From positions 1 through 64,000 of the forward strand of contig CAWDWD010000022.1 in assembly GCA_963805915.1 (NCBI GenBank): 64,000 bases of DNA, read 5' to 3'. The stretch comes from JAEULH01 sp963805915 (GTDB lineage Bacteria > Pseudomonadota > Alphaproteobacteria > Rhodospirillales > Defluviicoccaceae). Under the pieces are notes generated by a model. The model was not told the origin of the DNA. It did not search any database and saw nothing but the letters and a program-made list of their open reading frames with translations. How positions within the stretch are numbered: the first letter of the stretch is position 1; each line of letters opens with the position of its first letter. Of the stretch, positions 7,992 to 18,196 are shown piece after piece. The position numbers and the translations under genes are program-made.

Positions 7992-9160
7992 TTGCAGTCC
8001 GCCACAAGGGCTTTCGCTTCGGCATTTCCGGTCTTCGCGGCCTGCTCGAGAAGAGTGCGGCCCTGACTTTTCTCGAAGTCGGTTATCGCGTTCTTGCAAA
8101 GGAGCTTCCCGCCACCGACCTGCGCCGCGACGTCGCCCTGGCGCGCAGCCTTTTCGTACCAGAAGACCGCGGTCTCCCAGCTGGGCTTTTCGACCGGGCT
8201 GGCCTCCGCCGACCAAGTCTCCGGATCATACATCCGGGCCACGGCCAGATTGGCTTCAATCGAGCCGAGAGACGCCGCCTGCTGAAAAAGTTGGCGCGCC
8301 GGTTCGAGCTTTTTCTGCTCGAGAGCCTTTTGCGCGACCCGAAAGCAGGCCGCCCCGTCCGAAAGACCGGCGCAGGAGGGTTCGCCGTCCCTGGACGCAT
8401 CGGGTTTGCTATCACTGGCGTCCGGCGGCGCGGGCGAGGAGCCATCTATCTTGCAGGCGGCCGACCCGAAGCCCGGGATCAGGCAGCCGAACCAGGCTCC
8501 GGCGCCGCCGCCCACCAGCGCCAAAAGCGCGACAATCGCGGCAATCATCGGCCAGCGCTTCTTTGTTCCGGCCGGTGATGGGCTCGGCCGCGTCTCCGGC
8601 TCGGCAATTGGCCGATCCTGTTGCTCGCTAAGCTGTCGCGCCTCGGCATCGGCCGCCGCCCGCCGCGCCGCTTCCTGCTCGGCGGCGTGGCGACGCGCCT
8701 CCTCCTCTTCCGCCTCTCGCAGGCGCCGTTTTTCGTCCTCTGCGGCGCGGCGGGCCTCGTCATCGCGCCGCTGCTGCTCAATCGCCGCCGATTCATCGGG
8801 CGCCGCCGCGCCCGAGCCGAACAGTGGCTGGCGGACGTTCAACGAGCTGACCTTCTTCGAGGTGCCGGCCGCGATCGTGAGCTGGTAGGCGACGTTGGTT
8901 GGCTGGCCGACAATCGGATCGACAAATTCGGGACCGACGGGGATCACCAATGTGTCGCCATCGGCGATGACGTCACCCGCCGCGTGCCAGGCTTCCGTCG
9001 CCTGCCACATTCGGCCGTTGCCGAGAAAAGGTTGGTTGCCCTGGTTGCGCCTCAGTGAGAAGTCGATCGGCCCGCTCGTCTGGCCAAGACCGGAAATCCT
9101 GAGCTGTCCGTAGCCGGCTCCTTTCTCATCGTCGGCACTGAGCTCGGTCTTGACTGCCAC
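7988..9160 (-). CDS. membrane protein with N-terminal beta domain, coiled coil and Sel1-like repeats
   Basis: The 390-residue product has four parts. Residues 1-115 are a beta-rich cytoplasmic domain I do not recognise. Residues 125-180 are a charged Glu/Arg/Ala coiled coil. A single transmembrane helix lies at about 204-226 (WPMIAAIVALLALVGGGAGAW). A C-terminal periplasmic region contains cysteines and about three Sel1-like repeats, such as ARQLFQQAASLGSIEANLAVA and AVFWYEKAARQGDVAAQ. Sel1 repeats are helical protein-binding modules. It starts 14 bases after srfC and overlaps the VWA gene by four bases. A scaffold that links cytoplasmic SrfB/SrfC to the periplasmic VWA protein would fit the topology, but this is only inference. 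Confidence 0.8.
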   Translation of the reverse strand: MAVKTELSADDEKGAGYGQLRISGLGQTSGPIDFSLRRNQGNQPFLGNGRMWQATEAWHAAGDVIADGDTLVIPVGPEFVDPIVGQPTNVAYQLTIAAGTSKKVSSLNVRQPLFGSGAAAPDESAAIEQQRRDDEARRAAEDEKRRLREAEEEEARRHAAEQEAARRAAADAEARQLSEQQDRPIAEPETRPSPSPAGTKKRWPMIAAIVALLALVGGGAGAWFGCLIPGFGSAACKIDGSSPAPPDASDSKPDASRDGEPSCAGLSDGAACFRVAQKALEQKKLEPARQLFQQAASLGSIEANLAVARMYDPETWSAEASPVEKPSWETAVFWYEKAARQGDVAAQVGGGKLLCKNAITDFEKSQGRTLLEQAAKTGNAEAKALVADCK

Positions 9161-9174
9161 GCCTTTCCTCCTTG

Positions 9175-11874
9175 TTACGCTGGCGCCGCCACGGCCGAGG
9201 CGCCACGGACCACGTTCAAAATGTGGCCGAGACGTTCGTTCTGCTCCGGCGTGATTTCCCGGCCGGCGGAGTGCCCGACGTTTCCGATGGTGAGCATGCG
9301 GAACGCCTCCAGCCAGTCGAGCACGTACATCCCCGAGTAGAGTATTTCATCGGCCGGCAGCGCCGGCAGCACACCGCGCGGTATCGGCGCCGGCGGCTCG
9401 AAGATCTTCCGATCGTCCACCGGCGAGCGCGGTCGTTCATCCAACGGCATCGTGCCGACACCGAGAAAATCGACAAAGTCGTTGATCACGTTGCGGGCCA
9501 GCAGGACCTGTTGGTCGACGATCCCCATGCGCGTGGTCGAACGCTTCTCCTCCAGAACGCGTAGCACCTCGATCAGCTGCTCTTCAATCCTGTGGCGATC
9601 GGAGGCGGTGATCAGCTCGTCCGTCAGGGCCTGCAACACGTCCGCGGGCAGGCCCAGAAAGCGCTGCATTTCCAGATTGTCCGGCAGGTCGCGCATCTGC
9701 TTGAACCATTCGCGCAGCACCGCCTTGGCGAACGTCCAGGCGCGGCCGGTGACCGCCGGCTTGGCTAACGCCTCAGCCGTTTTCGCTCGCGGCAGGCGCA
9801 CCAGGCCGGGCCGTCTCGCGGCGCGCGTCGGTCGCCTCGCCGCCGCCCTCGGCCTCACCGGAGGAGGCCGAGTCGGCGCGGAGATAAAGGCGCCGCAACT
9901 GCTCGGAGCCCGGTTGGAGGCTGACCAGCAGCTCGCCGAACGAGTTCGAGATGGTCCTCGATGCAGGTCACGACGGTTTCCACGATCTTCTTTTTCTTTT
10001 CCACCTCGCCGGCGCCCTCGGCGAAGAAATACTGTCCGAGCCTGTGCTCGGCGATCTTCTCCGTGATCTGCTGCACCTGCTCGCCGATCCGGTTGAGCTT
10101 GATCTCCTTCTGGCGAGGCCTTGCTCAAGTACGCCGCCAGCCTCTCCATCCCCCCGTCGTTCGGCTTAAGGACGGCGTCCCACGCTTCCCCGGGCTCGCG
10201 GACGTGCGCGCCGATGTTGTCATTTTCGACGAAAATGGCGCGCTGGCGGGCGAGCCGCTCGCCTTCGCCCGGCCGGACGTCATGCTCCTCGACGCCGTCT
10301 TCGGTTTCAATGGTATCGATAACCGCGCTCATCATGCCGGGCTTGCGCATCAAGAAGAGATTGTCGAAGGGCCGGCCCGGAGACCACTCCTGCAGCCACT
10401 CGCACTGACCGAACCGCTCAAGAAGCGTGATATGGATCATGCTGCCCCAGAGCTGGTTCAGCGTCGTATCCGACTGGCCCGGAACCGGCGTCAACCGCTT
10501 GTCAACCTGTGTGATGACCCAGACCAGGCCAGGCGGGCGCGCCGCCCGGTCCGGCGGAGTTTCGCCCTGGGTTGAGTGAACCCAGCTGTCGAGGACCGGC
10601 TTGAGCGTCGTGATCTCGATCTGGATGTCGCAGCGGGTGCACATGATCAAGATGTTCATCTCCTGATCATCGGTGTAGCGTTCGAACAGATAACCGACCT
10701 TGCCGCGCAACAGCAATTGCGCCACTGGATTGGTATCGGCGAGCTTCGGATCCTTGCGGATATCGTCGAGATTGGCGATCGACAGCCTGCCGCGATAGCC
10801 GGGAAAGTCGAGCAGATCGACCGACTCAAGCATTGTCGCGACCGGCGGATCGGCGAGCACGAATTTGATTTCCGCGGTCAATGCCGCGAGGAGCGAACGC
10901 GCAATCGCGGACTCGGGCATGACCGCGCCATCGACAACCGGCAGGACCCTCAGCGGGTCGGCCTCGTCCCTGCCCAACCGATCGAGGACATCGACGTTCA
11001 GAATGCTGTCCGGCGACCATTCGTATCTGTCCCGCGCCGCGCGCACTAGCGCCGTCAGCGGAACGTAGACCGTCCGCGCCCCGCCCAACTTGGCAAGCGC
11101 ATCGCGGAGCCGGACGTAGATCTCCGTCAGCGAGGCATTGTCTTCGCCCCACAGGATCGACAACAGCTTGCCGCGCGCCTGCGCCGGCAAGCGCGGCGCG
11201 AGGTCGACCACGGCCGGCCAGAAGTCGGCCTTCAGCGGTTCCATCGACTTGCCGAAGCGCTTTTGGAAATAGTCGAGCAGGTCGACCATGTCGTCTTCGT
11301 CGAGGCCGCCGGTTGGCTGCGGCTGGCGCTGTTTTTCCAGCGCCGCCAAGTGCTGGCGCACGTGTTCCGGCTCGGTGTTGAAGTTGACCTTCTCTCGATC
11401 GAAGTCGTTGAAGTAACTGTTGCCGAGAATCTTGACGACGTCGGCCTCGGAAAAGAGCGCGAGTTCTATCGGATAGCCTTTGGGCGGTTCACTCGCCTGG
11501 CGGGTGAAGCGCGTGACTAGGCCGGTCGCTTCCTTGCCGCCGCCCGGCGGATTGATGTGATCGATGAAGTCCAAACGCTCGCCGTCGAGCATGGTCTGCA
11601 ATCGGTCGTTGGCGCCGCGCGCGAGCGTGGCGATGAGATACGACTTTCCCGCTTGGCTCATGCCGAACACACCGATGGAAAGCGGTCGCTGGGCGGCCGT
11701 CTCCAGCCGCCGACACAGATTGCGCGAGCGCCGGAGTTCCTCGATCAGGCCGTCGGCATCGTTGTCCAGCCGGCGAGCGGTTTTGCGCACATCGCCGATC
11801 CACTCGATCGCCTGGCCTGAACCGGCGACGATCTCGGCGCAGCGGCTACTGAGACCGTCTGGCGTGGCGCTCAA
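9175..11874 (-). CDS. srfC: SrfC-family P-loop protein with an out-of-frame central segment
   Basis: The open frame codes 899 residues and matches the virulence-factor SrfC family: a GTPase-like P-loop GMSQAGKS at residues 71-78, a DFPGYRGR-type segment (LLDFPGYRGRLS), and the conserved C-terminal half ending near MLTIGNVGHSAGREITPEQN. Between about 10113 and 9805 the meaningful protein lies in the other two frames (RQKEIKLNRIGEQVQQITEK, then EKKKKIVETVV, then SFGELLVSLQPGSEQLRRLY). Three single-base indels near 10113, 9950 and 9805 shift the frame out and back, and high GC content keeps the frame open. TTG 11874 is the apparent start, 13 bases after srfB. The family's biochemical role is unresolved; a nucleotide-driven partner of SrfA and SrfB is likely. 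Confidence 0.82.
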   Translation of the reverse strand: MSATPDGLSSRCAEIVAGSGQAIEWIGDVRKTARRLDNDADGLIEELRRSRNLCRRLETAAQRPLSIGVFGMSQAGKSYLIATLARGANDRLQTMLDGERLDFIDHINPPGGGKEATGLVTRFTRQASEPPKGYPIELALFSEADVVKILGNSYFNDFDREKVNFNTEPEHVRQHLAALEKQRQPQPTGGLDEDDMVDLLDYFQKRFGKSMEPLKADFWPAVVDLAPRLPAQARGKLLSILWGEDNASLTEIYVRLRDALAKLGGARTVYVPLTALVRAARDRYEWSPDSILNVDVLDRLGRDEADPLRVLPVVDGAVMPESAIARSLLAALTAEIKFVLADPPVATMLESVDLLDFPGYRGRLSIANLDDIRKDPKLADTNPVAQLLLRGKVGYLFERYTDDQEMNILIMCTRCDIQIEITTLKPVLDSWVHSTQGETPPDRAARPPGLVWVITQVDKRLTPVPGQSDTTLNQLWGSMIHITLLERFGQCEWLQEWSPGRPFDNLFLMRKPGMMSAVIDTIETEDGVEEHDVRPGEGERLARQRAIFVENDNIGAHVREPGEAWDAVLKPNDGGMERLAAYLSKASPEGDQAQPDRRAGAADHGEDRRAQARTVFLRRGRRRGGKEKEDRGNRRDLHRGPSRTRSASCWSASNRAPSSCGAFISAPTRPPPVRPRAAARRPTRAARRPGLVRLPRAKTAEALAKPAVTGRAWTFAKAVLREWFKQMRDLPDNLEMQRFLGLPADVLQALTDELITASDRHRIEEQLIEVLRVLEEKRSTTRMGIVDQQVLLARNVINDFVDFLGVGTMPLDERPRSPVDDRKIFEPPAPIPRGVLPALPADEILYSGMYVLDWLEAFRMLTIGNVGHSAGREITPEQNERLGHILNVVRGASAVAAPA

Positions 11875-11887
11875 GAAACACCCCCAC

Positions 11888-14862
11888 TCATCGGATGACG
11901 CTGCCGGTGTCGAGCCAGTAGCTTGTCTCGCCCATCCCGACGGAGTTGAGTGTGTTCAGCTTCAGGGTAATGTCGCGCGGGCTGATCGAGATATTCTGCT
12001 CGGATGTTACTCCGGCGATCTCGAAGCGCTCGGCCCGCCGCGCGGCGATCCTTCTTGAGCCGGACCTGCAGGACCGCGGGTTCGCCGCGATCGGCCTTGG
12101 CCAGCGCTTCCTTGGCTCTTTTCTCGAAGTCGAGAACATAAAGAGAGCTTGCCGGCCAGCGCTCACTGTCGATCTGGCGAAAGCCGAGAACCATTCGTGC
12201 GCGGACCTCGAACGCGTCTTCCGGCAACTCGTAATCCGGATCGTCGAGGCAAACGTCGCGAAAATAGACGTCCTCCTGCTTGATGACCATGTTCTGATCC
12301 ATCAGGCCGATAAATTTGACCGTCGAATACGCCGTGAAGGCGTTGGCGAGAAAGTTGAAGTTCGGTATCCGCCGTTCGCCGCCGACCTTGCAGACCATCG
12401 CGCCGACAGCCGCGGTGGTCTTTGGATCGTCGATCCGGCCATCCTTATGGAACGGATACCAGGTTCCCGCGCGATACCCGTGGAGCGCGATGATCCGGTC
12501 CGGCGGGAGCGCCAGGAGGGTTCGAAAGAGGGCCTGAATGCCGGGCAGGCAGCGATGGTCGGCCGCTCAGCAAGAGCACATCGCAATTGTAGAGGTAGAC
12601 GATCTCACAGAGTGCCTGAACGGTTTTGCAGATCTCGAACTCGTCTTCGAGAAAGAAGCAGTGGATCCGGTATAGATCGACCGTCAAAGGCACGCCCAGC
12701 AGGTCGAAGTCTTCCTTCTCGGGCAGGACCTGGCGGACGCCGGTCGCGAAATAGCGACGCACGGCGTCCGACGGCGCGTCGTAACCGTCGAGCAGCTCGC
12801 TGATCGGTCTGGTGTGCACTTCGGACCGCGCGACCGGATTATACTGCTCGTATTCCTTGAGGATACGCACGCCCAGCGGATAGAGGATCTGCAAGCGCCA
12901 GTTGCTGGCGCAGGGCGCTCTCCTGGACCGGAATTGGTTCCGAACCGATCAGCCTGGAGAGGAGCGGAGCGGGATCGTTCATGCCGAATTCGCGAAGCGC
13001 GTCCTCGATCGCCGGCACCACCAGTTTCTGAACCACCTCCAGGAGAAGATCGTCGCCGGCCATCTTGAACCCGTCGCGGAAACGCTGTTCGGGCCGGATG
13101 TAGACGTTGGCGCCCTGGCCTTCGTCGAGACAATAGTCGGTGACCACCAAATCGCTCGTGCCGCCGCCAATGTCGATCGATGCGATCGTCACCCGCTTTT
13201 CATCGGACTCGAGGCGCGGCCGGCGCAACACCCGGAAGAAGTCCTCCGGCCGGCCGCCGAAGTGCTCCTGGCACTCGCTGTACAAATAAACGACCTGCGC
13301 GCAGGTCGCTTCGTCCCAGTCGGTATGCACGACGGGAAACGGCGGCCACGCCGACTGCCGGCCCTCATCGTCCATGGGATCGTCCTCGCCGTGGCAGCCG
13401 AGCGCCTTCCAAACCAGCGCCATGGCTTGTTCCATCCGGTCGACGAAGATGTCGCGTTCCGGTTTGGGCATGGACGGCGGCACGGTCAGAATGATCGAAC
13501 GCAGATGCCGCGGCTTCTCCGGGTCGCCCTGCTTGAGCCGCTGCGCCGGGCTGTTGATCTGCACCAGCGCCTGGGTCAGGACCTCGGCCATCATGAACGT
13601 CATCATCGAACTGCGCGAGTAATGCGGCATGAACACCGGCATCCGCTCGTCTTCGGTCAAGGTATAGAGCGCGTTGCCCTCGTCGTTGATGAGGTTCGAG
13701 AATGGCGCTCCCGTTGCGTGCGGTTCGATGTCGTCGCGGCTGAGCGACACGTTGAAACGCCAGCCGGCCTGGTAGCGGTCCTCGTCCCACAGGTAGCGCT
13801 TGGGACTGGAAAGGCCGGTCGAGCCTTCGGTTCCGCGACGCTGGTTGGCCAGCCGCGCCGCCTCGGGACCGACCCGCGCGATCGTCGGCCAGACGAATGC
13901 GTCGTTGCGGCCGCTCTGACAGGCGAGATGTTCCTTCCCGAGAACGACCTGGGCGAACTCGATGCGGCTTTCGAAAGGCTCGGCGTAAACACGCTGCGGC
14001 AGGGAGAGATCGCGTAGCGCCAGTTCGTAGCGGTTCTGTCAGCCCATGACCCTGCTTCGGATGCTCCTCGACGAGAATGCCGCAGGTGCGCGAGTTGCCA
14101 ACGTCGAGCACCAGGTCGACCGGAATGGGGTTCATCACATCGTCCGGGGCGTTGGAGCGGATCACGACCTCCGGCAAACGCGCCTTTTCGGCGATGATCG
14201 CCAACCAGTTGAGATAGTGGGCGTGGTGGCTGTGAATCTCGAGTTCGTCCTCGACGTCCTCGATGGGCAGTCCAAGCCGTTTCGGCGCCTGGTCGGCGAA
14301 GACCTCGCGGATCCATTCGGAGATCCAGGGGACTTCCGAAAACCACCCCATTTCGTTCGCCCGGTGAGCCAACTGGAACGCCGAACCGGCCTGAATATCC
14401 GCGAGAGTCGGCGCGAGGTAGTCGAGATCCCTGATCTCGCGGAAGACATTGGTGTCGAACGCGATGGTCAGGCGATGAGTGTTGCCGTGCAGGTCCGCAC
14501 CAGGGGCAAGCGCGACCACCCGGCCTCGCGCCCAGGTTGTCGGCCCCTCGGCGAATTGCCGCTGCCGGCCGGCGCGCAAGTAGGGCAGCGGCAGCCAGCA
14601 GTCGTGCAACAGCTTGAACGAGTCTTCGACCGGCACGCTGTACTTGGGCCTTGACGCCGACGGTAGGGTTTCCGGGATGAACAAAGCGGTCGGCGCGGTC
14701 GTCGTATTCGAGCCGGGCAAGTGAGCGTTGGCTGGACTGAACGATGAACTCGCCGGGCGGCTCCTTGCGCAGATCAAGAGTAAGGCCGAAGTCCATGAAC
14801 TGGATCCCGGTGCGCATAATCAGCGCCGCCCGTTCGGAAAACCTGACCAGCTCAGCAAGCAT
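11888..14862 (-). pseudogene. srfB: SrfB-family actin/Hsp70-like ATPase, interrupted by about five frameshifts
   Basis: Pieces in all three minus frames join into one SrfB-family protein of about 990 residues. The N-terminus (FMDFGLTLDLRKEPPGEF) is followed after a shift near 14690 by a long segment holding the phosphate-1-like motif LVLDVGNSRTCGILV. After a shift near 14040 comes the phosphate-2-like motif IASIDIGGGTSDLVVTDY. Shifts near 12895, 12555 and 12040 lead through NCDVLLLSGRPS and VGAMVCKVGGERRIPNFNF to the end LNSVGMGETSYWLDTGSVIR. These nucleotide motifs place it in the actin/Hsp70 superfamily. ATG 14862 overlaps the corrected srfA end by 11 bases. Every fragment is conserved-looking protein, so sequencing indels are as likely as decay. 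Confidence 0.8.
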
Positions 14863-16415
14863 TTGGACTGTCCCCTAGTGGCGGCACATTCCCGGTTGTC
14901 AGCGGGTTATGCTCGACAGGGAATGTACTGCCATCTTCGTTTACCCCTACACAGTCGGCACTGCCGCCCGCGCCCATTTTGCAAACCACCCTTGGCGCGC
15001 TGAATGTCGTGTTATCCGGGCACCGTATGTTGCCCTGGGTGATGACCAATCGACCGTCCTGCATGAGCGGACTTGGCCGGCCCGGTACAGGTCTGCTTCT
15101 GGCTGCCCACCGATCGATGCATGGTGACGGCGCCCTCGCCGCCCTTGAAGTCGTAGCCGAGCTTGAGCGGATTTCCGGAGTTGTCCTGAAGGCCGGTGTT
15201 CGATCGCCAGCCGCCGTCGAGGAAGCTCGTATCGCCGTCGCGCGCGGAGCTTTCCGGAATGGTTAAGGGCGCACCGGTTGCCTCGGCCGCATCGGGCCGT
15301 TGGCTCACGCTCGGCATGGACTCCGGCGCCGCGGTCGGATCGGGCGCTTTCGCGGCATCGGGTGCTTTGGTGGGATCGGCCGCGTCCGCCTTATCGGGCT
15401 TCTGTAACGGGTCGGGCGCCTTGTTCTGGTCGGAACCATTGGCTGATCCAGGCGCCCCGGTCTGATCCTTGGGCTGATCGGCAGCTTGATCCGGCGGCTG
15501 CGGCGTCAGCGGTTGGCCACGCGCATCCACGTATGTCGCTTCGCCGTCCGGACCGTAGACAACCTGCCGGCCGTCCGGGCCGAGCCACACCGGCCGGCCG
15601 GCGGGATCGAGCACCGGTTTGCCGAAGGAATCGAGCACGGGGTCGTGCCCCGCCGGGACGGCCGGTATGGGCGAACCCGTGGCGAAGGATGGCAACCAGC
15701 CGCCCAGCGGCACCCTGATGCCGCATGACTTCAAACCGATCAGCAGGAAAAACAGCAATGGCAAGAGCAGCAGCAACCAAAGCCACCGCCACCACCACGC
15801 CCGACGCGTGACGACCGCCGCGATCGGGATCGCTGCCGCCGCCGGCGCGGCCGCGTCGCCAATAGGGACCGCGACCGCGGCGATGCCTGGCGCGCCGGAG
15901 ACCGCCGGCGCCAGAGAGTCGTCGACAAGCAGATTGCCGATCACGTCATGGCCGGGAGGGGCGTCCAGGGGATGAAAGCCCCAGAACGTGATGACCGGCC
16001 GGCCATCGACCAGATAAATGTGCTCGTCGCCGGGAATCTGCGTTGCCTGAGCCAGGAGCTTGCCAAAAACCTGAAGCTCGGCGCTGCTTCTGTTCTCCTG
16101 GTCCTCGGCGAGAAGTCTCCCGCTGAGTTCATTCAGCTTTTTTCGAGCCGCCTCCAGGGAGTGTTTGGCGTCGATGCGTTCTTCCGGCGTGGCCGCCGCC
16201 CACGGCACGATGTTACCCTCGACGGGAGCATACCAATCGATGATATCGCCCGTATCGTTCTGCTTCGGGACCGCCAATATATCGGCTGTTGCCGCGTCCG
16301 TTCGCCTACGAATGGCTGCGCGCAATTGGCTGGCGGCGCTGTACACCGGCTTGCCAACGGCTCCTAACGGATAGAATTCGGTCAAGCTTCCCGAACGGAG
16401 CAGTGCCCCCGCCAT
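14852..16415 (-). CDS. srfA: SrfA-family single-pass membrane protein, one frameshift near the C-terminus
   Basis: The N-terminus (MAGALLRSGSLTEFYPLG) and the segment IIDWYAPVEGNIVPW resemble SrfA of enterobacteria. Around residues 140-150 it has the motif VDGRPVITFWGFHP. A Trp/Leu-rich transmembrane helix follows at about residues 201-232, then a Pro/Asp/Ala-rich linker and a small cysteine-containing C-terminal domain (FLDGGWRSNTGLQDNSGNPL). The uncorrected frame stops at 15012; a one-base shift near 15066 continues into MQDGRLVITQGNIRCPDNT and ends at 14852, which restores the SrfA-type C-terminus and an 11-base overlap with srfB. ATG 16415 has a GGGAGGA site seven bases upstream; TTG 16454 is less likely. 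Confidence 0.78.
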
Positions 16416-16456
16416 TGCGGTTCCTCCCGCGGCTGACCCCGTTCCCACTCCCAAGA

Positions 16457-18196
16457 CTATGGGCAGTGAGAGGGTTTCAATGCCTCTTGTGCCGCTTGTC
16501 TTATCGTCTTTTCGAAGGAAAGACCATCGTCTGGTTTAAGCACCTTGCCGCCGGTAATGGCGGCCAGGCAGTTGGCGGCGCCACTCCCGGTAATATCGAC
16601 GACATTGATCTTCAACTTCGGTTTGGCCTTGGCCATCTGCCTCGCGGCGGCGCAAGGGTCGCCGCCGCAGCTATCCTCGCCGTCTGAAATCACCACGATC
16701 ACCGCCGGTGCATGAACGCCATCGATCAGTTTTCCGGCTTCGACAAGCCCTTGCGCCAAGGGTGTGCCTTGCATGGGGCCGAGACCGGCCACCTTGGCGT
16801 ACAAGGTTGGCCTTTGCGCGCTACTGTAGAAACCGTGGACATTCGCTTGCGGGCAGCGCTGCAGGGTGACAAGGCCGACATCGACATCGTCGGGTAGGCT
16901 TCGCACAACACTGGTCACGCCCTTCTTGGCGAGGTCGAGCCGCGACGGTCCGGCCGCCCGGCCGAGAAGCATCGCGCCCAGCTGCATGACGCCACCGAGC
17001 GAACTGAGTTGCTTCTGAATTTCGGCGGTCGTGGCGCTCGCCGGGAAACCCATGCTTCCGGAAACGTCAAGGACCATGGCGACATCCGGCGCCTGTTCGG
17101 GTGTCCGCGCGCCGGGGCAGGGCGGCAGCGCGGACTGTTCGGGTTGGGTCGAGGGAGACGTCTCGCCGGGAGATGCGGGCGCGGCCGGCACAGCGTTCTT
17201 CGCTTTGGTCTTCTTCTCCGAAGCCTTGCGGTCGGCCTCGGCCTTCCTTGCGGCCTCCTGTTCCTTGCGCCGGCACGCCTCGAGCTTCGCCTTCAACGCG
17301 CCGGCCAGATCGTCCGCGCGGCGTTGCAGCTGCGCGCCCTCTTTGGCGGCATCACCGAGCTGGCGTCGCAATGGGCAGGTTGCCAACTCGTCCGATAATC
17401 GGGTCTCGGCGTCCGCCAGCAGCGCCCGCAGCCGGTCTTCTTCGTCGCGACCGAGCTTCAGGGCGCGCTCGGCGGCGCACCGCGCGAGGTCCGCCCGCAG
17501 GTCCGCTTCGAGCTGGTCGAGGCGGCGGCCGAGCGCGTCTCCTTCTGATTGCGCCGCCTGCAATTGTTTGGCGTAATCGGGACCCCAAGGCGGCCAGCGC
17601 AGACCGCCGTAGCCGAACAGGGCGGCGCCGAGCAGGGCAAGCGCGAGCAACCCCGCCAACAGCCCCAGCCAAAACCACCAGCGACGCCGGACGGGCGGCA
17701 CCAGTTCGCCCGCCGAGGCCGCGATCGCGTCGGGCGCCGGCGGAACCGCGGCAACCGGCGGCGGCGGCGCCGAGGCCGAGCGGTGGCCCCAGAACGTGAT
17801 CACCGGCTGGCCGCCCACCGCATACACCGTCTCTTCGCCGGGGAAGATCGTCGCCTGGCGCAGTTGCTCGGCCAGCGCCGGGTCGGACCCGCTCAGGCGT
17901 CCCGCCAATGCCTCGATCGAGGCCAAACGGTCCGCGAGCAGCGTCCGGACCTCGGTTTGCGCCGGACCCGAAAGCGCATCCACAGCCACCGGCTGGCCGG
18001 CCAGATCCGAATACCACTCAACGACGCGACCGTCGGCGCTCGGCACCGGCCGCGCCAAGATCGACGCGGTGATCCCAGGCAAATGGCGGCGGAGCAGGGC
18101 ATCGAGCCGGCCATGCAGGGCCGCGTCCGGCGGCGCGTCGCCTAACGGCCGATAAGGCGTCGGATCAAGACGCGCGATGCGAAGGCGGCCGGCCAT
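16457..18196 (-). CDS. SrfA-like N-domain / coiled-coil / VWA membrane protein, first gene of the operon
   Basis: The 579-residue product has an N-terminal domain paralogous to that of the following SrfA gene: compare VVEWYSDLAGQPV with IIDWYAPVEGNIV, and VYAVGGQPVITFWGHRS with IYLVDGRPVITFWGFHP. A transmembrane helix follows at about residues 172-196, a coiled coil at about 205-335, a Pro/Ser-rich linker, and a C-terminal VWA domain from residue 370. The metal site is intact (DVSGSM, 377-382), with later TPLAQGL and VVISDGEDSCGGDPC segments. ATG 18196 opens the operon behind GAGCGGGGAC. It ends 41 bases before the SrfA start. It looks like a duplication of the SrfA N-domain fused to a ligand-binding VWA module. 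Confidence 0.83.
   Translation of the reverse strand: MAGRLRIARLDPTPYRPLGDAPPDAALHGRLDALLRRHLPGITASILARPVPSADGRVVEWYSDLAGQPVAVDALSGPAQTEVRTLLADRLASIEALAGRLSGSDPALAEQLRQATIFPGEETVYAVGGQPVITFWGHRSASAPPPPVAAVPPAPDAIAASAGELVPPVRRRWWFWLGLLAGLLALALLGAALFGYGGLRWPPWGPDYAKQLQAAQSEGDALGRRLDQLEADLRADLARCAAERALKLGRDEEDRLRALLADAETRLSDELATCPLRRQLGDAAKEGAQLQRRADDLAGALKAKLEACRRKEQEAARKAEADRKASEKKTKAKNAVPAAPASPGETSPSTQPEQSALPPCPGARTPEQAPDVAMVLDVSGSMGFPASATTAEIQKQLSSLGGVMQLGAMLLGRAAGPSRLDLAKKGVTSVVRSLPDDVDVGLVTLQRCPQANVHGFYSSAQRPTLYAKVAGLGPMQGTPLAQGLVEAGKLIDGVHAPAVIVVISDGEDSCGGDPCAAARQMAKAKPKLKINVVDITGSGAANCLAAITGGKVLKPDDGLSFEKTIRQAAQEALKPSHCP

Noticed and set aside
749..18196. Type VI secretion cluster
   Set aside because: No TssB/C sheath, TssM, Hcp, VgrG or ClpV gene is present on either side within the window; only the regulatory-module analogues are seen.
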